Assembly (NCBI GenBank): GCA_033977485.1
Contig: CM066995.1
Coordinates: 45,381,736 to 45,445,735 of the forward strand
Direction of reading: 5' to 3'
DNA length: 64,000 nucleotides
Source: Hydrangea macrophylla
Taxonomy: Eukaryota; Streptophyta; Magnoliopsida; Cornales; Hydrangeaceae
The position numbers and the translations under genes are program-made. Below the pieces are notes generated by a model. It was not told where the DNA came from, did not search any database, and saw only the letters and a program-made list of their open reading frames with translations. Every line of letters begins with the position of its first letter. The stretch's first letter is position 1. Positions 61,680-64,000 of the stretch are shown in pieces.

Positions 61680-62180
61680 TAAGGCTAAAAGCCTAAAATG
61701 GTGAAAGCTTAGAAGCAGGAATCGTCAGTTTGGCAAACGAATCATCGTTAGAACCGCAATTTTGCACTTCTCCGAGAGGATCGTTTGAGAAACGCGAGTC
61801 TCACACAAATGATTCGCGACTCTCTCATGGAAGGTTCGACAGAACAACACCACAAAGAGAGAGAAAAGAAGAAGAGAGAAAAGAAAGAACCTAACCTAAA
61901 TTTTTAATTAGGTCTGTCGCCCTTCGCCATGGCCTTAAGTATGGAGGGGAGAGAGCTGCAGCAATCTGCGTATGGAAGAGAGAGAGAGAGTGTGGGGGAA
62001 GCTTTGAAGAGAGATGGGGGGAAGCTTTTGTGTTCTTGGAAAACAGGCAGTGAGAAGAGATGGAATCCCTAAATCGTCGGTCATTGAAACCCTAAATCGA
62101 AGAGAAGAGATGGAAGCTTTTGTGTTCTTGGAAAACAAGCTGAGGTTTTAGGGGAATGTGTACTGCGACTAAAGAAGAAA
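61680..62180 (-). other. Leader-like sequence, possible non-coding or decayed gene start
   Basis: On the minus strand: CT-rich stretches, CCCTAAA motifs, then an ATG at about 61931 opening only MAKGDRPN before a stop. TTTTCCAAGAACACAAAAGC occurs twice (about 62025-62046 and 62110-62131). It resembles a plant 5' leader but no downstream exon could be recognised. Confidence 0.3.
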
Positions 62181-62493
62181 AGCTGTTGGGTATTGAGAAA
62201 ATGTACTTAAGAAAGAAAATTGAAAAGCCTTAATTTTTCAAATCCTTTTTTTAATTTACTTGTCATTTACGCATTTGGCTGACATAAAGTACCTGTCGTT
62301 TAAATCATTTTTTCTCAAAAGTTGATGTGCCAACTAAGAGTAAAAATCAGGCCATTTCCCTCCTAAAAGTAACCTCATATTTTTGGCAGCAACTTTGTTT
62401 CTTCCTGTTATCGTCCCACATCGCTTAGATGTGTTGTTGTCTACCCATTCAACTCCTTAAAACCCAGGTGTTAAGGAGAGGGGAACTAAGGCC

Positions 62494-62536
62494 TTATAAA
62501 CTGCACAAGCAACAACACATCTAAGCGATGTGGGAC
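62494..62536 (-). promoter_or_regulatory. snRNA-type USE plus TATA, internal copy
   Basis: GTCCCACATCG on the minus strand (62526-62536) and TATAA at 62494-62498, spacer 25-27 nt depending on how the box is drawn. A third USE lies on the plus strand at 62413-62423, with only a weak TTAAAA 33 nt on. Confidence 0.5.
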
Positions 62537-62673
62537 GACAACACGCTCCCGCACGTGTGGCAAAGGCTCACACGTGGATTACGGAGATAGGGGACAAACA
62601 AGGCTCTGATACCATGTTAAATTGGAGCATCTAACCCAAAACCAATTGGCAATGGGTGGAGTAGCCCCTTGAA

Positions 62674-62716
62674 CTTATATATTGAGTAGCTAGGTTATAA
62701 GTCCCCGATGTGGGAC
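62674..62716 (-). promoter_or_regulatory. snRNA-type USE plus TATA in the TRIM-like LTR
   Basis: GTCCCACATCG (62706-62716, minus strand) followed after exactly 24 nt by TATATAAG (62674-62681). In plants USE is RTCCCACATCG, and a spacing of about 24 bp marks Pol III U6-type promoters while about 34 marks Pol II types. Function here is inference. Confidence 0.55.
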
Positions 62717-62760
62717 AGACAATCTCAACACTTCCCATTAGTTGAGACGAAAATTTTTAA

Positions 62761-63015
62761 GAGTGTACTTTTGCTCACCCCAAAATTACTCGCTCATTGT
62801 TCACCCAACTCTCCTATTAGCTAATTTAGTGGAACTCATGACTTTTTACTATTAATTAATTCTTATTTAGTCATAGGTCTCACTGTATTAACCAATGGGA
62901 CATTTTACTAGTATTAATTAATTATTATTTAGTCATACGTCCCACTGCATTAACCAATGTGAGAGTTAAGTGAAGTGGTGAACAATGGGTGAGCAATTTT
63001 GGGGTGAGCAAAAAT
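62761..63015. mobile_element. 'GCTCACCC' family MITE, copy 4
   Basis: TIRs TTTTGCTCACCCCAAAATT and AATTTTGGGGTGAGCAAAA, the best preserved of the four copies. An internal duplication of about 70 bp (ATTAATTMTTATTTAGTCAT) is present. Confidence 0.75.
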
Positions 63016-63283
63016 ATATTCAATTTTTAAATAGAACACATTTGGGTAAAGTTCTTTTGGCGTAATTGGTTAGGTTCCTCTCACAATTGTGTGATTAAAA
63101 CTAACAGAAAACATTTTTCGAAAAATATTTTACATCAAGACAAACGGGACCTTTAAAAAAAGAATTTTTTAAACATTATTTTTTTCATCCTGAGTCCCAC
63201 TGTTGTGAGAGAGAACCTAACAAACCACACCTAAAAAACTGTACCCAAATGCAGATAGGGCTGAAAAGTTGGTTTTTGTCCAC
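63016..63283. other. Spacer, nothing recognised
   Basis: AT-rich, no gene or element ends seen. Confidence 0.5.
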
Positions 63284-63621
63284 AACCAACGATATTGACA
63301 AGGTATAGAGAGGATTATGAAACTGCTTATAAGAATTGGGATGCTTATCCCGAAGGCGACAATATTTAGGAAGACATTAGGACGATCGAAGCACGAGAAG
63401 GGGCTTCGCTATCTGATGGTGAAGATGATGATCCCTCCGGTAACACCTTAAGTTTTGAACCACCTAGGCCCATTTCTCCACCAGTTCGGCATCGACCACC
63501 TATTTCTTCTTCTAGTTCAGTACCTAGATCAAGTCCACCTCCATCTACTTACCAAGAGTCTTCAATAGATCAAGCAAGAAAGCGCCTAGAGAAATTACGT
63601 GGAAAAAAACAACGAATTTGA
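63284..63621 (+). pseudogene. C-terminal coding fragment, family not recognised
   Basis: About 111 codons read in one frame with one internal stop (TAG at 63367-63369). Sequence features: REDYETAYKNWDAYPEGD; an acidic LSDGEDDD; a long Pro/Ser-rich stretch (FEPPRPISPPVRHRPPISSS); and a basic end ARKRLEKLRGKKQRI before the TGA. Lack of frameshifts over 300 bp and a 3'UTR-like tail suggest a relatively recent gene or transposase end. No N-terminal part is in the window upstream. I do not assign a function. Confidence 0.5.
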
Positions 63622-64000
63622 AGAAATCATTTTGGGTTTTGGCACTTAGTTTTGTGGTTAGAGTTGAAACATTTTGTTGAGATACTATTGTTTTGTTGTC
63701 TCATTGTATTTTGTTGCTCTTTTGAGGCTTTTGGTATATTGTAATTATTTTGAAGTTGTGTTTTGGAATGCATAATCTGTGCTAGTATTGAAGTTTTAAT
63801 ATTTGATTAGGCACTAAAAATATATATTTTAATATTAAATTAATATAGACGCCCCAAACTTCAGACTCTTATATGTTTCCCCGCTCCAGCCCCCGCCCCT
63901 GCCTCCGCCCCCGCTTCGTGCTTCTAAGGGTGAAAGTTTTCCACTTAAAACTTAGAAAATTCAATGTTCGAAACTAAGAATGAATCGTGAATCGTATTGA
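63622..64000. other. Right edge, 3'UTR-like then GC-rich stretch
   Basis: T-rich sequence following the fragment, then a C-rich run (CCCCGCCCCTGCCTCCGCCC) near 63890-63915. No gene seen. Confidence 0.5.

Larger units (their letters stand above)
62400..62730 (-). mobile_element. TRIM-like small LTR element, partial
   Basis: On the minus strand a 116-bp LTR-like segment (62730 to 62615, TGTTGAGATTG...TTTAACA) is followed directly by TGGTATCAGAGCC, a tRNA-iMet primer site (62602-62614). The remainder contains a 27-bp near-perfect inverted pair around GTCCCACATCGCTTAGATGT (62413-62439 and 62510-62536). No second LTR was found. No coding sequence, consistent with TRIM elements. Confidence 0.65.

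Noticed and set aside
61935..62138. 67-codon minus-strand frame as a gene
   Set aside because: Low-complexity Ser/Leu-rich product in a CT-rich leader-like stretch containing a local duplication.
62601..62730. Cassandra element carrying 5S rRNA
   Set aside because: No 5S internal promoter sequence is visible; the LTR is only 116 bp.

Overview
This window is nuclear DNA of a flowering plant, almost certainly a dicot. The evidence is a nuclear-encoded chloroplast ATP synthase b' gene, a five-exon gene with ordinary GT-AG introns, and dense plant-type transposons: Athila-like, Tat/Ogre-like and chromovirus Ty3 elements, Ty1/copia, Helitrons, hAT, and Stowaway, Tourist and Mutator-type MITEs. 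The base composition is AT-rich and much of the sequence is transposon-derived. I find only two protein-coding genes that look functional. The species cannot be fixed from the sequence.

Layout. 1-2560: 5' end (gag start, primer site, LTR) of a minus-strand Athila-like element that runs off the left edge. 2565-12615: an old minus-strand chromovirus-type LTR split by a Ty1/copia element (3337-12074, TSD TGACA) with gag, protease, integrase, RT and RNase H in order but broken by stops and a frameshift. 12616-13640: microsatellite, palindromic MITE, SINE-like piece. 14012-17368: a complete five-exon gene for a ubiquitin-like-fold protein of the SNRNP25 type. 17369-24970: MITE- and Helitron-rich spacer. 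25254-25913: intronless ATP synthase subunit b' gene. 26064-30570: MITEs, a hAT-like remnant and an LTR-like block.

30570-34887: an unidentified exon-like ORF cut by a hAT element (8-bp TSD), itself cut by a solo copia LTR, followed by a second solo LTR. 35629-48103: a decayed minus-strand Tat/Ogre element with 3-kb LTRs, two tandem-repeat arrays and no intact pol. 48104-58033: an old chromovirus-like LTR split by a young chromovirus (49013-57546, TSD TAAAC) whose LTRs differ at only about 33 sites but which has almost no coding capacity left. 58034-64000: MITEs, a TRIM-like element with snRNA-type promoter motifs, and a broken C-terminal coding fragment.

The two intact genes are not functionally linked; one encodes a thylakoid membrane protein and the other a probable nuclear RNA-processing protein. 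The most unusual signals are non-coding. At least six unrelated LTR families each carry their own cluster of short GC-rich palindromes, in most cases shortly upstream of the TATA box. Two different elements (a TRIM-like LTR and a hAT element) carry plant snRNA-type USE plus TATA promoters at near-canonical spacing. The Ogre-like element has two different satellite arrays built on the same dyad. A Helitron sits inside the 5' terminus of its own relative.
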